DNA from: Thalassia testudinum
Taxonomy: Eukaryota > Streptophyta > Magnoliopsida > Alismatales > Hydrocharitaceae
DNA length: 64,000 nucleotides
Reading direction: 5' to 3'
Assembly: GCA_037157565.1 (NCBI GenBank)
Contig: JAZHRO010000063.1
Coordinates: forward strand, 158,894,501-158,958,500
The notes beneath the pieces were generated by a model that ran no database searches, had not been told where the DNA came from, and was given only the letters and a program-made list of their open reading frames with translations. Of the stretch, positions 34,040 to 47,491 are shown in pieces (position 1 is the stretch's first letter; each line of letters starts with the position of its first letter). The position numbers were made by a program, and so were the translations under genes.

Positions 34040-36586
34040 TGTTATTCGCTCTGAATCAGGGTTTTAAAAATGATACGTCACAGTATAGCTGATAAAGTGC
34101 AAAAACAAATAGAATTTATGCTCGAATGGAAATCCGAGGTCGAACGTAGGGAGCAAGTAGCAAATCAATCTCAAAATCACAATTCTAAGTAAAATATATA
34201 AGCAATCGCAACCAAAACTTGATTCAGAACTATTCAAGAATGATATATCAATAATTCAACTACCAATGTGCAAAAATAATGGGTTAAAATGGTGATTTGA
34301 ATCATCAAATTAACCTTAGACAATTTAATCACAATTATTTGAAATGTTTGAACAGTGAATATCAACCAATTTCCACGTTACTTAGTATCTCAATAATGCA
34401 ACAGTAACCTAAAACTAGCAATAGAGGCAAAGGCCTCTCTTCTTCTTCAAGCCTCAGTAAGAGGCATGAGCACAGCACAGAGGCACGAAACCCTCTCAGA
34501 GACTAAGTGTTGAGAGAAAAGGCACAAAAGGCAAAAACCCCCATTCCCCTCTCTCTCTTTCTTCTTTCTCTTCTCAAACCCGATTAATCAGGTAACCGGA
34601 TTCGGATCTGGGCCAGACTTGCCACTGTGAATGATGGATGAGGCGTGCATTAATGCATGCATAGGGATCTGACCCCCGTGTCTTGGGCAAGGGGTCGAGG
34701 GAATGAATTCAATATATCTTGCGCAGGCAGCTCCTTCCACGATGTGGGACTATCCCATAGGGCTTCATCGCATGCGAGCTGCAGCTGATGGATGCTTCAA
34801 TTGAGGATGGAGGGAATGCCTACTCTTGCCATTGAGGGCTTGGAGGGAAGCCTGGAGGTCGTCCGCTTCAATCTGGAGCTGCAGCTGGTTGCATCAAAGC
34901 TTGGAGGTGAAGAACACACCGGAGAAGGCAGTGGCAGCAGCAGCCGTTCGGTGAGGCACCTGAGATCAAGAACACAGGCTAAGTGCCCTAGTTAAAATGT
35001 TCAGAAGCTTCATCGGACTACAGCGAACTCAACGGTGGTGGGTGGAGGATGTATGGTGGCTGGAGAACGTGCATTGGTGACGAAGAAGATGCTATGACGG
35101 TGGGTTGTTTGGTGGAGCTATGGAAAGGGTGAATGCCTCAATAAATAGAGGGATTTTGCACTCTATAATGTGGCGAAGATCGTGGAGGTGGAGCGGCAGC
35201 ATTTCGTGCAGTGGAGCGGCGAGGAGGCATTGCCAAAGCTTCACCAGAGCGGAAGAAGATGGAGGCGTAGCGGGTGTGTTGGAGGTTGATTTGGAGTGTG
35301 AGTGAGGGAAAGGTGATGTAGGGAAGTAGAGGAGAAAGTAGAGGGTCTTAGGGGAGAGGAAGAAAGCCAAAAGGCTCCGATGTTGGTCGACCGAAGCCAA
35401 AGAAGGTAAAGAAGACGATGAGGTAGCGACGTCGAACGAGGTGAGGGAACGACCTCCCTTTGGCTAGGGAGGTTCGTAAGGACGAGGGGAGGACGTTGGG
35501 CCATCCAATTTGATGTTTGGATGATCGGAAGGGGGAGAACGGAGGTGGTCACCGGAGCAAAATTCGAAGGTGGCAAGAGGAGGGAGTTTCTCAGGCCAAG
35601 ACATGCTAAGGAGGTGAGGAACTTGGTGTAGAATCATTTATAGGCCATAGAACAGAGTTCTAAGCTTGGGAAACAAGCTCTCAAACTTTGTGCTTTTCAC
35701 TCAAACCGAATACCCTTCCTTTCAAAGAGTTCGCATGAGCTTTTGGGAAGGAGTTGGGATCTAAGATCGGTCTCATTTGGAAGGAAATTTCATAAGAAAT
35801 CTCCGGTTCAAATTTGGGATTGTTTGGTTAAGAATTGAGCAAGAAAAACTTGCTCGAATCTTGTTGGAGCTCAATGTGTTCACACCAATGGTGGTAGGGA
35901 CCTAAATGTGAAGATGATGAAAAAGTTAGGGACCTATTTGTATAAAATTCAAAAAGTTAAGGGCCATTGTGTGATAAAAAGAGTCTGTCTAGATTGGAAT
36001 GCAAACTAGGTTAAGGTGATCTCTGATTGGGCCCAAATTTTGGCACAAACCTAATTTTGACCCAAGGAATCTTATGGTGAAGTTGAATTTAGGTTTTGAC
36101 CAAGTTTGACTAGGTAAATTGTGTAGAAACCCAAATTAGGGCAATTATTTGTCTGAGACTCTATTTTAGGTCCAAATGGATTCCAATGGTCAAATTAAAG
36201 ATACGAAACCTTATAGAATATTTTTATATGATTTATAGAAGATTTAGGTGAATTTTACCCTCACCAAAACCTTAATGGATTAAGCAAGTCTATTTTTAGG
36301 GTTTCAGATGTCATTTAATTCTCGTAACGCGTAAAAACCCGTTTCTGCATAGACCCCCTTTTTGGACTTTTATGACCGTTTAACCTTTAATTCGCCCTTA
36401 GAAAAGCTCATGGTTATTCTATAGTTGTGATAAGATGGTAAAATTGTAGAAATAACCCTATTTTCATCTTTTCTTCTCAAAATAGAATATTAAGCACTTA
36501 GGACCCTTCAAAGGTTATGTAGGAGCTCTTATTCACTTTGAATGACCAAAACAGGCTAGTTAGGGCTCATGATGGTGTTCCCATCA
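34040..36586 (-). repeat. Element D 5' LTR (2,547 bp)
   Basis: Pairs with 17731-20287. Its U3 terminus has the inverted repeat TGATGG-GAACA-CCATCA (36586-36570). TATA box at 35635-35644. Confidence 0.93.
35635..35644 (-). promoter_or_regulatory. TATA box in element D 5' LTR
   Basis: CCTATAAATG on the minus strand; same position as in the 3' LTR. Confidence 0.6.
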
Positions 36587-36605
36587 GTGGTAAAGTGCAC
36601 ATTGC

Positions 36606-36623
36606 TCCCCAGCAACGGTGCCA
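36606..36623 (-). other. Element B primer binding site (decayed tRNA-Asp)
   Basis: TGGCACCGTTGCTGGGGA on the minus strand, two transitions away from the site in A and D. It lies four bases from the LTR start at 36628. Confidence 0.85.
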
Positions 36624-36627
36624 AAAA

Positions 36628-37489
36628 TGCTAACGCATTAAAGTTAGGTTTAAGAAATGCATCATAGTATAGCGACTAAAGTAACAAAAACATTTAAATA
36701 TATATCTCGAATTGTGAGTCCGAGGTTGTCTCAGGGAGCAAATTAATCACAATTTAACCACTAATTAAGCAAATATGAATTGAGGAATAAGATTTTGATG
36801 CAAAAGACTCAATTAATACCACTATCAAACTAAAAAACAAATGATTAATGTTAAGGCAAAAATGTTATTTTTCAACCAAGTAATGTAGGTCCCAACACTT
36901 AGGTAATTTTTCAAACCAAAGAGCCTCACAATAATGCCAAAGCCTTCAGCCAGTCCAAGCTCAGCCAACCTAGTTCAAAATCAGCCCAAATCCAGTTCAC
37001 ACACACGTGTATGCAGGCGTGCGTGCACTTGAGATGGGGACCTGACCCCCTGAGTTCTTGAGCAACTGGTATGGGGTGAAATTATTTTTGTGCATGAAGT
37101 CAAGTCCCTCTTTAGTTAAGGTGGGACAAGTATCTAGCCTCCTTCCTTGTCTTCTTTGCCTTCTCACTGAATGGGGTTGCTATTGAATTGACCAAGCAAT
37201 TGGCTGTGAATCTTGAGTTTAACGACTGGGATGTCCTTACCCAAGGTTTCTGCAGCTAATGAAGGAGTTGCTCTCGTCGTGGAACTGCCGGAGGCCCTTG
37301 TCCATCACCGGAGAAGATGGAGAATTTGGCGAACACCTATAATCCTGAACACGGCCTCTCAACCCTAATCAGATAGACCAAAAGCTCCAGTGTGACATGC
37401 CCAAGCAAAGCTCTCATGTAGTTAAGAGTGAGGGTAAACAACGTGGTGGGGTGGAGGAGCTTCAATGAAGCTCTGTCAGTGTGAATGGC
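36628..37489 (-). repeat. Element B 5' LTR, U5-side part
   Basis: Starts tgctaacgc next to the primer site and carries the family words gtccgaggttgtctcaggg and atagtatag. It is broken at 37489 by E and continues at 49196. Confidence 0.8.
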
Positions 37490-38099
37490 TGATGTAAAAA
37501 TGTTTACAACTTAAGATGTCTATTTATGCATGTTCTTAAGCATAGAATTGCATTGCATGCTATAAATATTGCAAAGCATGCATCATCTTGCATTTAGAGT
37601 AGTTTGAATAAAATGGAGGTTAATTATCGCCTTTTATGTTCATGGATAGGGTAAACTTTTTATCGGGGCCTCGGATCGAAGATCCAACTGTACAGATGTG
37701 GTCAGGGTGATGATTGGAGTTCAACGACTCCAAGATCGCCCTAATCAGACATCTATAGCATCAGATAGTGACCAGGGAACCCTAGAAGATCAAGGGCCAA
37801 GATGGTTTGAATCCACACTTCAAACGATAAATCTAACCACATGGATGGATTCGAATCGACAATCGCAGCCTAATGGCACAAAAATCGACTCAATCCGACA
37901 CTCGTGGCACCATCTACATTATCCAGAAAATGGACAGCCAAGATGGCGCCAAGTGGTGCCATCTCAGCCATCCAACCGACCCTCAAGACCGTCGTTGCAT
38001 CTCCAAAGAAGATCCAATCCGCGATATGGGTCGTTGGATCTTGGTCCAACGGCTATGGATGTGCGCGCCTTAAATCATCTCCACGACCAACTCCCCTCC

Positions 38100-38152
38100 A
38101 CAGCGCAACGGGCGAGCGCCTTATCGCTAGGCGCTGGTGTGCATTCGATTCC
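38100..38152 (+). other. tRNA-like segment in element E 5' LTR
   Basis: Decayed A-box-like (agcgcaacggg) and B-box-like (attcgattcc) words about 41 bp apart, with an AGCGCCT/AGGCGCT hairpin between them around a 7-base loop. The best-preserved copy is in J (63245-63295). Confidence 0.5.
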
Positions 38153-38415
38153 TTGTGAGCGAGCGAGTGGGCACAGGCGAGCATCGGATCGTCATCGAAC
38201 GGCTGTGGACACTTGATAGCGCTCACACACTATTAGATGAGTGGCAAAGATGTGGCATCGCACGCGATGGGGCGCGCAGAGGAGGCGGGCGGAGGCGTGA
38301 TCCAAGCCGTCCGATCTCACGATCGGACGACTGAGATTGGCTGGACATGCACGTGCGTTGAACGCGTGGGCAAGCAAGCAGGCACGCACGTGCGCCGCCC
38401 ACTACGCCCACGTTC

Positions 38416-38453
38416 GGACCTTTAGCGACGGTTTTATCTGCCACTAAAGGTCC
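38416..38453 (+). promoter_or_regulatory. Hairpin upstream of element E TATA box
   Basis: Arms GGACCTTTAGCGACGG and CTGCCACTAAAGGTCC around a short loop. The copies at 48421-48458 and 63570-63609 keep the pairing better. Confidence 0.65.
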
Positions 38454-38505
38454 TGAATTAATGCTTTAAGAGTTGTAATGACCAAATTGCCCCCTCTCCT
38501 TGCAA

Positions 38506-38514
38506 CTATAAAAG
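38506..38514 (+). promoter_or_regulatory. TATA box of element E 5' LTR
   Basis: CTATAAAAG followed by GAGACCCCCTCC, conserved in all three E-family LTRs. It lies about 55 bp downstream of the hairpin. Confidence 0.75.
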
Positions 38515-39190
38515 GAGACCCCCTCCACACGAAATTCTCAAACCTTCCTTCTCTTCTCTACCTCTCCAAAGATCAAGAGAAGCTTGTCCCACACCCGGGA
38601 TGCTCCTCACGAGATAAAGTCAAATTTTCGTCCCCCTTTTGGAAGTGGATCTCGCGACGACGACGACATGCTGCTCCGTTCTCGTTCCTCCTGCCTTGAT
38701 CCCGTTCTTCTGCTTCATCCTCCTTCGTCCAGGCGACGTCTCGTTCGACTCGTCCTCCAAGCAATCGTTGAGGAGGATAACTTCTCTCTCCCATTCTTCT
38801 TTACAGCTTTCTAGTGTAGAATTTTCCTGCTTTCTAGTGTAGCTGATTTCCCACTTTCTAGTGTAATTCTTATTTGGTTTTATTGTGTAAACATTTTGAA
38901 TTATTGAATGCATGTTTTCTCTCTTTCTCTCTCTCTCCCTCTCCCTTTTGTTTAGTCTGATTGTTGTTATGACTTCATTGTAATTACATCGCCTCACTTT
39001 TCAAAAAAATAATTCTAAAAAAAATATAATTGTGAATATAGATTGACGTAGCCTCCCTGTGTTTGACTGAGGATTTTCATTCTGATATAAATTTTATTTG
39101 TTGAACACGAGTTCTTCGCTTTCAAACTACAATGGTAGGTTTTTTTCAAAACCAAACACGTTAGCGTAGCAACTCGCACGTTCAACATTT

Positions 39191-39208
39191 TGGCGCTATT
39201 GCCAAGGA
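39191..39208 (+). other. Element E primer binding site (variant tRNA-Asp)
   Basis: TGGCGCTATTGCCAAGGA, three bases after the LTR end. It differs from the A/D site at four of 18 positions, all transitions, so it is a decayed tRNA-Asp site. Confidence 0.8.
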
Positions 39209-40434
39209 AGCAACGATTTTCGATCTATTTTTCGCATTTCTTGCACTTTATTGTTTTCTAACTTGCTTTCTCTTGTGTTTATTGTTTTGCAGAGACCTCC
39301 ATCAGGGAATCATCAAGCGGTAGACTGGAGTAAAGTGCAGTTGAAGATAACTGTAAGTGCTCTCTATTCTTCCCCCCTCCATAGATTTCATTCGCCACAT
39401 TAAATCCAAATTCCAATTAACCTAGGTGTTTGCATAAATCCTAGGAATAGTTTGGTTGTTTGGATTTTCACTCACATTCATTCCACCCTCATTTATAAAA
39501 AAAAAAAAAAACAACAAAAAGATAATCTTGTGGGGCAATTTTCAACAAACACACAACGTACACCCACATTCAAGGCACTTAACCGAATTGATTTGTTTCT
39601 ACTCAACTAGGTTCTGATCTATGGAACCGGTACACATAAAGCAACACATGAAAGAGTAGAAATCATTCTAGGTTAACCATCTTTGTGTGCCTAACTTAGT
39701 GGTGCATTTGTGGCCAGTTGTTTGAGTTATTTAGGCCGCACCACTCTACTTAAAATCAACTCATCAAGTTGCTCCTCCTTAGGGTTTACAATCTAGGTCT
39801 ATTCCAAGCACTCCACTTTTTTTCTGGTTTTAAAAGAAAACAATCTTCACCCGTGTTTGAGAACCTGGTTTGCCTAGAAACTTGATTGCAATCCACCTAA
39901 TTTGAAACCCTAAAAGCTACTTAAGCAAGATTTGAACATTAAAATCCATGCATCACAAATAATCTTGCTTGAAAACCCTGGTTGTGCACGCACTTACACA
40001 AATCTCAATCAATCATTAAGGGCACAACCCATTTTAAGGACCCATCACATTCCATAAGCACCACAATCCCAGGCCTTAATAAAATTGAGTAGATGTTGGC
40101 CTTAAGGTCTGATTTGCTCTTCAGGGCCTAGTCTGAGATTGTCTTTGATTAACCTACTTGTACTAATTAATCTGATGTCTAGCTAGGGGAGTAGCGTCAA
40201 ATGACTGCGGCTGGGGGGTACACTAGGAACAGGAGGCGAAAGCCGAAGGAAGAATCTTCTCCCCAGTCCCTCCTAACTGGTTGGATTGAACAAATGCAAG
40301 TAGAGTAAATCATTTACAGTCTTAAGGCAGGTTTTGGGAGTCAGTAGATCCTTAGGCTACCCCACTTAAGGATAGCCTTATTTTATTATGCTGCAGGGTC
40401 CATATCCCCAGTCCTTCCGACCTTCTCCTAGTTT
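39209..40434 (+). other. Element E leader
   Basis: About 1.2 kb, AT-rich with an A run at 39498-39511. There are no coding motifs and little resemblance to the leaders of A and D. Confidence 0.6.
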
Positions 40435-43400
40435 ATGCTGGGAAGACGATCATTGAATCCCCGATTGGAAGGAGCATTAGAGTATTCTAGGAGGCGCAAA
40501 TTGGATTTTGGTCAAATTGATCCCATGGCCGACCAACAGCCTCCTCTGCTTGGAAATCCACAGGAAGAATTTCGAAGGCAGGTGGAATAAATGTAGAGAA
40601 TGCAGGAATGGTTCCAGAGAATGCAGGGCACTCAACCCTTCAAGGATTTTTATGATCCTTCAAATTACGAGGAACATCCCGGTGTCCAGATTCCAGCCGG
40701 TGATGTAGAAATCAAGCCCCAGGTGTTAAGCCTAATCAAACATTATCATGGGCTTGGCTCCGAAAATTCGTTTCAGCACTTACAGGACTTGACCACTTTG
40801 GTCCAGACCACCAAGGCACAAAAAGTAAACGAGGAGCAAATGATCATGAGCCTCTTCTCCCACTCTCTTAGGGATAAGGCCGCGCATTGGTATAGGACAA
40901 TAGGAAGACCAATTGCAACTTAGAATGAGTCGAAATCGGCCTTTCTGAAGAAATTCTTCCCAGTCGGACGTACCAATGCTTTGAGACGGGCAATCACTAC
41001 CTTTACCCAGCGGTCGAGGGAGTAGTTTCATGTGGCCTGGGAGCGATTTCAAGACCTATTGCAGAGGTGTCCACACCACGAGGTGCCGAAATGGCAACTC
41101 GTGCAGATCTTCTATCATGGGTTGACTAAGCAACTCAGAAATCATGTGGATGCTTCTTGCGGAGGCAATTTCCTCAATAAAGATGCAGATAGTGCACATG
41201 ATTTATTTGAGGAAATGAGTGAGAATTCAATCAATCATGCCTCCATGGATACATTTAACCGGTCCCAGCAGCCCAGATCAAATGTCAATGAAGTCCATGA
41301 CTCTCATCCATTTGATATGAAATTGATTTGTAACAAACTTGATAAGGTGGACTTGGTTGCTAAGAGAATGGAAAAGTGGATGGCTGGCAATTCTATGAAC
41401 AACTCTCGATCCACTCAATTCCAAAATTCGAGATTCCATTCTTCACGAGCTCCTTCTGGACGGGAGTTCATGAATCAACTCGATGTGGCTCAACCTGTGA
41501 GTCAGCATTTTTCGGAACCCCACGGGTTCCAAACTGGGGCCTTTGATCCCAGTTTTTCTGATCCTTCCTTTTCTTTCTCTCCATCCTCACCCTATGACGA
41601 TGTCTGTGCTGTACAAGAGAATGTTAGATCTAACCCCTACTTTAATGCTTATAATCCGGGTTGGAGAAACCACCCTAACTTCTCTTGGAAAAACCCGGGG
41701 CAACAGACCCAATTCCAACCCGGCAACTATGCTCCGCAATGATCAATGGGTTAGGGTCATGTATATACTCAATTGCCTCCAAATCAGGTCAATCAACTAG
41801 CTTGGAATGCCCATCAACCCGCAGGACAGGCTGATCTAAACCATCAAATGGTAGAGATGCAAGGATCCATGCTCCAGCTCATGCAGCAAATGAAAACCTC
41901 GCTGGACAACTTGCAGACTGGGCTCTTTACTAACTCTCGTCAACCTGGATCTCTACCATCCCAACCCGTACCCAACCCACGAAATATTATGAATTCAGGC
42001 AACCAAGCCCATGGGTATGGAAATCAGAGGGATCCACACACACATGCTCAGGTGGTTGAGCAGGGTTCCTCGTCCTCTTCTTCTTCTTCTGCAAATCAAC
42101 AATTCATGGCTAATCAAGCCCCTCCAATCTTTCCTAACCCTACCCAAGACCCAAATTCTTATGCATCTGCAAATTCTATCAGTTTGAGGAGTGGTAAGCA
42201 GACTCAGGGTCCACAACCACACTATTCTGATCTTTTGAATCCTGAAGAACCTGAGGAGAGAGAGGAGAATTCTGGAGGAGCAATCAAGGCTCAGGATCCT
42301 GATTCCAAAGATCTGACTCATGTTCCTTTTCTTGAAGCCTTAACCAAATCAAAGAAGAAGAAGTCTGTTGATAGCAATGAGGAGCTTCTGAATCTATTTA
42401 AGAATGTTGAGATTAATATCCCGCTCCTTGATGCTATCAAGCACATTCTGGCTTACGCAAGATTTTTAAAGGATTTATGTACACAAAAGCATAAGTTGAG
42501 AGAATCTATTCCAAGGAAGGTGGTACTCTCCAAGCAAGCTAGTTCTGTTATCCTACATTACCTCCCTCAGAAAAAGAGAGATCTAGGTGCTCCGTTGATT
42601 TCTTGCATCATCGGAGATTACACATTTGATAGAGCACTTTTGGATCTGGGTGCATCCATCAACCTAATTCCGACTTCTCTTTACGAGAAGTTTGGGTTAG
42701 GTGAACTTCGGCCAACTTCAATAACGCTATAGTTAGCGGACCGCTCAGTCACAAATCCACGAGGCGTTATTGAAGATGTTATAGTTAAGGGCAAGGATTT
42801 CTATTTTCCTGTAGATTTCCTTGTCCTTGACATGGATGTACCTAATAATCTGAGGAACACGCCCATCATTCTGGGGCGTCCATTCCTAGCTACCGCTAGA
42901 GCCAACATTAATTGTGAAAGCGGTAGCATGGAAATCGCCTTTGGGGATCAACGAATGAAATTGGATATTTTTAAGGCGATCAATAAATTTGAGGATTGTG
43001 GATTTATTGAGGAACTTGATGAGGATAATGAAAACATTGAAACTTGTTTGATGGTTTCTTCAATCGAAAGTTCCTCCTTTGATGACAAATTCAACCCACA
43101 ACCCTCTATGGCTGACCTGCCATCTTCTGAAGAGGTTATTGATTTTGTTCACTCACAACCTCTTCCTCTTGTTGAATCTTCAACATTTACCCTACCATCA
43201 ATCATCAACCCGCCACAGCTTGAACTGAAACCATTGCCTGAGAATTTGAAATATCAATTTTTAGGACCTCAGAAGATGCTCCCTGTGATTATCAGTGCTA
43301 AATTGACAAAGGAGCAAGAAATTAAATTGATCGAGGTCTTGAAGGAACATAAGGAGGCAATTGGTTGGACCATTCATGACCTCAGGGGGATCGAGCCATC

Positions 43401-46119
43401 TTACTGTAATCATAGAATATTCTTGGAAGATGGATCCCGCCCTTCTCGCCAAATGCAAAGGAGATTGAATCCAAATATGCGAGAAGTGGTCAAAAAGGAA
43501 ATCATCAAGTGGCTTAATGCAGGAATTATTTATCCAATCTCTGATAGTCCCTAGGTAAGTCCCGTACAGATTGTTCCGAAGAAAGTCGGGATTACCGTTG
43601 TGACTAACGAGAGAGGAGAATCTGTCACAACTTGTTCAGCTTCCTCTTGGAGGGTTTGTATCGATTATAGGAAGCTGAACGCAGCCACTAAAAGGGATCA
43701 TTTTCCCCTGCCCTTATCAATCAAATCTTGGAAAGATTAGCTGGGTAGAAGTACTTCTGTTTTCTTGATGGCTACTCGGGATACAACAAAGTTCCTATCC
43801 ATCCCGAGGATCAGGAAAAAACTACTTTCACCTGTCCCTACGGAACCTTTGCTTTTCGTAGGATGCCTTTCGGGTTATGCAATGCACCTGTAACTTTTCA
43901 AAGGTGTATGCTAGCCATATTTTCTGACATGGTGGGAGAGTTTATGGAAGTCTTCATGGATGATTTCTCTATTTTCAGAGAATCATTTGACTCTTGTTTG
44001 GCTAATGTGGAAATGATTCTTAAGCGATGTATCAAAACATGATTGGTCCTTAGCTGGGAAAAGAGCCATTTCATGACCCAAGAAGGCATTGTTTTGGGTC
44101 ATGTAATCTCTGAACGGGGAATTGAAGTGGATAAAGCTAAGGTTGATGCTATCGCTAAACTTCCTCCTCCCACATCTGTTAGACAAATCCGATCATTTCT
44201 TGGCCATGTGGGATTCTATCAAAGATTCATCAAGGATTTCTCGAAGGATGCTCGTCCCCTGAGCAATCTTCTTGCCAAAGAAACACCGTTTGTTTTTTAC
44301 GAATCATGATGAAAGGCATTTGATTTCCTAAAAATAGAAGTCACCTATGCTCCAGTTTTGCAACCACCAATTTGGACAACCCCTTTTGAGATCATGACCG
44401 ACGCTTCTAATTACGTGGTCAGGGCTATCCTGGGTTAGAAAATTGATAGAAAACCCTCTGTCATCTACTACACTAGTAAAATTCTGGATGAAGCTCAGAG
44501 GAATTACACTGTTACTGAAAAGGAATTACTAGTTGTAGTGTTCGCTTTGGAAAAATTCAGGGCTTATCTCTTAGGGTCTCATTTAATCATCTATACCGAC
44601 CACTCGGCCTTGAGACATCTCTTGGCCAAAAAGGATGCTAAACCCCGGCTTATTCGTTGAATTGTTCTGCTTCAAGAATTTGATCTTGAAATCAAGGATA
44701 AAATCGAGGTACAAAATGTGGTAGCGGATCATTTGTCGAGACTCCTAGGTGATTCCTCTCATCCGGACATTCCGATTGCTGACACTTTTCTGGACAAAAC
44801 TATTCTTACAGTTTTAGGTGTCCACACCCCATGATTTGCTGACATTGTTAACTATTTGGCCGTTGGTTAAATACCCCAGGATTGGACCAAGCAACAACGG
44901 GATAGACTCAAATCTGAGGCCAAATACTACTTCTGGGAGGACCCTGAGCTGTACCGCATCAGCTCTGATCAGATTATTCGCTGATGTATACCAGAGAATG
45001 AATTCAACAGTATACTCGAGTTCTGCCATGCATCTAGGTGTGGTGGACATTTCTCCGGGAAAAAGACTGCTGCAAAAAATCTTGCAATCTGGCTTCTATT
45101 GGCCGTCTTTATTCAAGGATGCCCAGGATTTCTCAAGGTCATGTTCTCGATGTCAGGCACTCGAGAGCATAACTAAGAGAGATATGATGCCCCTAAACCC
45201 AATTCTTCCTGTCGAAATTTTCGATATTTGGGGCATTGATTTCATGGGACCCTTTCTCCCTTCATTTGGACATCAGTACATTCCTGCTGTTGTTGATTAT
45301 GTGTCCAAATGGATTGAGGTGATTCCCACCCAAACCAATGACCACAAGGTGGTCATCGATTTTGTCAAGAAAAATATCTTCAGTAGGTTCGGGATTCCGA
45401 GGGCCATCATCAGTGATGGTGGCACTCATTTTACTAATGACCAATTCCAAAATTTATTGGCCAAATATGGGGTTAATCACCGAATTTCCACACCTTACCA
45501 CCGCCAGACGAATGGACAAGCCGAGATCTCCAATCGAGAGATCAAGAACATTTTGCAAAAAATGGTTAGGCCTGATCGCATGGACTGGACTCAAAAGCTT
45601 GAGGATGCTCTTTGAGCCTACCGTACGGCGTATAAAATGCCCATCAGCATGTCTCCATTCCGTTTGGTGTATGGAAAGGCATGCCATCTACCCGTAGAGA
45701 TTGAACACAGGGCATTCTGGGCGATCAAGCAATGCAATTTAGATTTGAATTTAGCTGGGAAGACCAAGAAACTCCAACTATCTGAGTTGGAGGAGCTCAG
45801 AAATGATGCATATGAGAATGACAAGATCTACAAGGCTCGGACAAAAGCTCTACATGAGCAACTAATTTCCCGCAAGAGCTTTGAGCTGAACCAGAAGGTC
45901 TAGTTATTCGATTCTAAACTTAAGCTCTTTGCTGGCAAACTTAGATCTAAATGGAATGGCCCATTCATAATTGACCAGATTTTTCCAAATGGAGCCGTTC
46001 AGATTTCTGACCCAAAGATGGGTAACACATTTAAAGTCAATGGTCAACGTCTGAAGCCTATTATTGACCGTATTCTTCCAGAACCTATCTCAGACACGGT
46101 TGCCCTAGCCATTCAGTGA
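40435..46119 (+). pseudogene. Element E gag-pol relic, nearly full length
   Basis: Starts MLGRRSLNPRLEGALEYS. In order: Gag core (about 40860-41180, AHWYRT and [15 protein letters not shown]), [12 protein letters not shown] (about 41655), protease with [14 protein letters not shown] (about 42640), reverse transcriptase (43440-44300; [15 protein letters not shown] and FMDDFSIF), RNase H (44390-44750), and integrase (44990-46000; [35 protein letters not shown]). About 18 in-frame stops are visible. Many sit at conserved tryptophan or arginine codons (TGG to TAG or TGA, CGA to TGA). One base is lost near 43715 and the frame shifts back near 45080. The domain order is otherwise intact. Confidence 0.92.
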
Positions 46120-47475
46120 CTTATTTGGCTGGACTTCACCTAGCTGACGGCATTAAACTCAGCAGTTGTACATATGACACAAAGCTAATATGAGCTTCAT
46201 ATTCAGGTGACATCTTTCATACTCTACCCTTTCTTTCATGTCTATTTTTCAATGTGGACATTGCATCAGATAGGCATGGGGGGGTGGATTCATTTTTGAA
46301 TCATTTGGTCAGCTTTGTGAAATTCATGTAAATTTTTTCCTCTTATTATTTATACATAAAAAAAGGAAGGAATAGCTGGACATTAGGACTTTTCAATCTT
46401 AGGAAATTTTACATTAGGATCTGAACACAAAGACCCTTCAGGTCTTTGGACTTAATCAGCCCGTGTATCCACTAAAATGTGGATTTGTTTTTCGAGTCCT
46501 CGCCAACCTTATTTCCATTGTAATTTGAGTAAATAAGTTTGGGTGATAAGTACACAACTTATCAACCCATGCTCTGACTTGAGGGAATTTTGAGTTTTAA
46601 GCATCTACACACTATCTTGTCACTGACTCGTTGTTCGGCGATTCTAACGAAAATTGGGTAGCTAATGAACCTTCTAGGGTGATATGGCAGGCAAGTTATC
46701 ATGAGTAATAGCCCATAGGTAGGTTGTCCAGAGCCCAGTCACTGGATCTTTCTCTTTCTACTGCCTTTAGGTAAATCTTAGACCAGGGAAGCCACCTACT
46801 TAAAAAAAAAAAAATCAAAAAGAAAAGGAGAAAAGAAAAAAAATAAGCCACACTTTGCCACACGAGTATGGCTGGCAAGTTGTCAATGGAAATAGCTCAT
46901 CGACCGGTTGTCCAGAACCCAGCTCAATAAATGCACTGAAAATTCCCAAAACACTTAGAAAGAAGAGGAGAAGTAGAATAAACCGAGGAGATATACACTG
47001 GATGCACCCTTGTGTTGACCCCGTAAAAAATTAGAAGTAGGGAGAAAGCTACCAGTTGTAAAGATACACCTTTAGGCAGAATTCTTTTTTAGGTCACCTA
47101 AAGGCATAGAAATCCGAAGTTTGTTTTAACTACCGGTCAACGAGTCTATCACATTCACAATAAGATGCTTAGAACTTGGGGTTCTTATCAAATCTTGGGT
47201 GAGTTGAATGGCCGTAGAAAGCCACTCTTAAACCCTAAAACTTGAAAATCCAAAAAAATTAGAAAAGAGGAAAAAAGAGAAAAAGAAAATTTTCTTTGAA
47301 TAAGGCGAGGGCTTGAGGCAGTCTGCATTTTGGCAAATACTTGGGCACTGTTGTGTCTTTGAAAGTTCAGATCCTAAGTAGATATTTTCTTAATGATTGA
47401 AAATAACTCATGCCCAAATAATCCAACCTGACTCTTTTATAAATAGCATGTAGTTTTTGCTAGGGACTAGCAAAA
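46120..47475 (+). other. Element E non-coding tail
   Basis: Holds an internal polypurine tract (46271-46287), two copies of a 60-bp unit (about 46687-46746 and 46870-46930), and a perfect 9-bp-stem hairpin at 47455-47475 (arms TTTTGCTAG and CTAGCAAAA, loop GGA). No env-like frame. Confidence 0.75.
46271..46287 (+). other. Element E internal polypurine tract
   Basis: TAGGCATGGGGGGGTGG, about 150 bp after the pol stop and 1.2 kb before the 3' LTR. Confidence 0.7.
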
Positions 47476-47491
47476 GATAGGCATGGAGGTA
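47476..47491 (+). other. Element E 3' polypurine tract
   Basis: GATAGGCATGGAGGTA, directly before the LTR terminus TGATGTAAAC. Confidence 0.85.

Larger units (their letters stand above)
17731..36586 (-). mobile_element. Element D: Athila-type element, decayed, carrying nested H
   Basis: LTRs 17731-20287 and 34040-36586 with TG and CA ends, a perfect tRNA-Asp primer site at 34019-34036, a gag-pol relic and a non-coding tail. Perfect 5-bp target copies gtggt flank it (17726-17730 and 36587-36591). Removing D joins B's leader to B's primer site. The first 120 bp of the two LTRs differ at roughly 8% of positions, mostly C/T and G/A changes. H (23181-28657) interrupts pol between RNase H and integrase. 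Confidence 0.93.
37490..39187 (+). repeat. Element E 5' LTR
   Basis: The U3 terminus is a nearly perfect palindrome (TGTAAAAATGTTTACA). It then holds an inverted repeat at 38308-38329 (CGTCCGATC, TCAC, GATCGGACG), a tRNA-like segment (about 38100-38152), a hairpin (38416-38453) and a TATA box (38506-38514). Confidence 0.95.

Noticed and set aside
37698..38216. A 172-residue frame in element E's LTR
   Set aside because: It lies across inverted repeats and the tRNA-like segment and is not kept open in the other two E-family LTRs.
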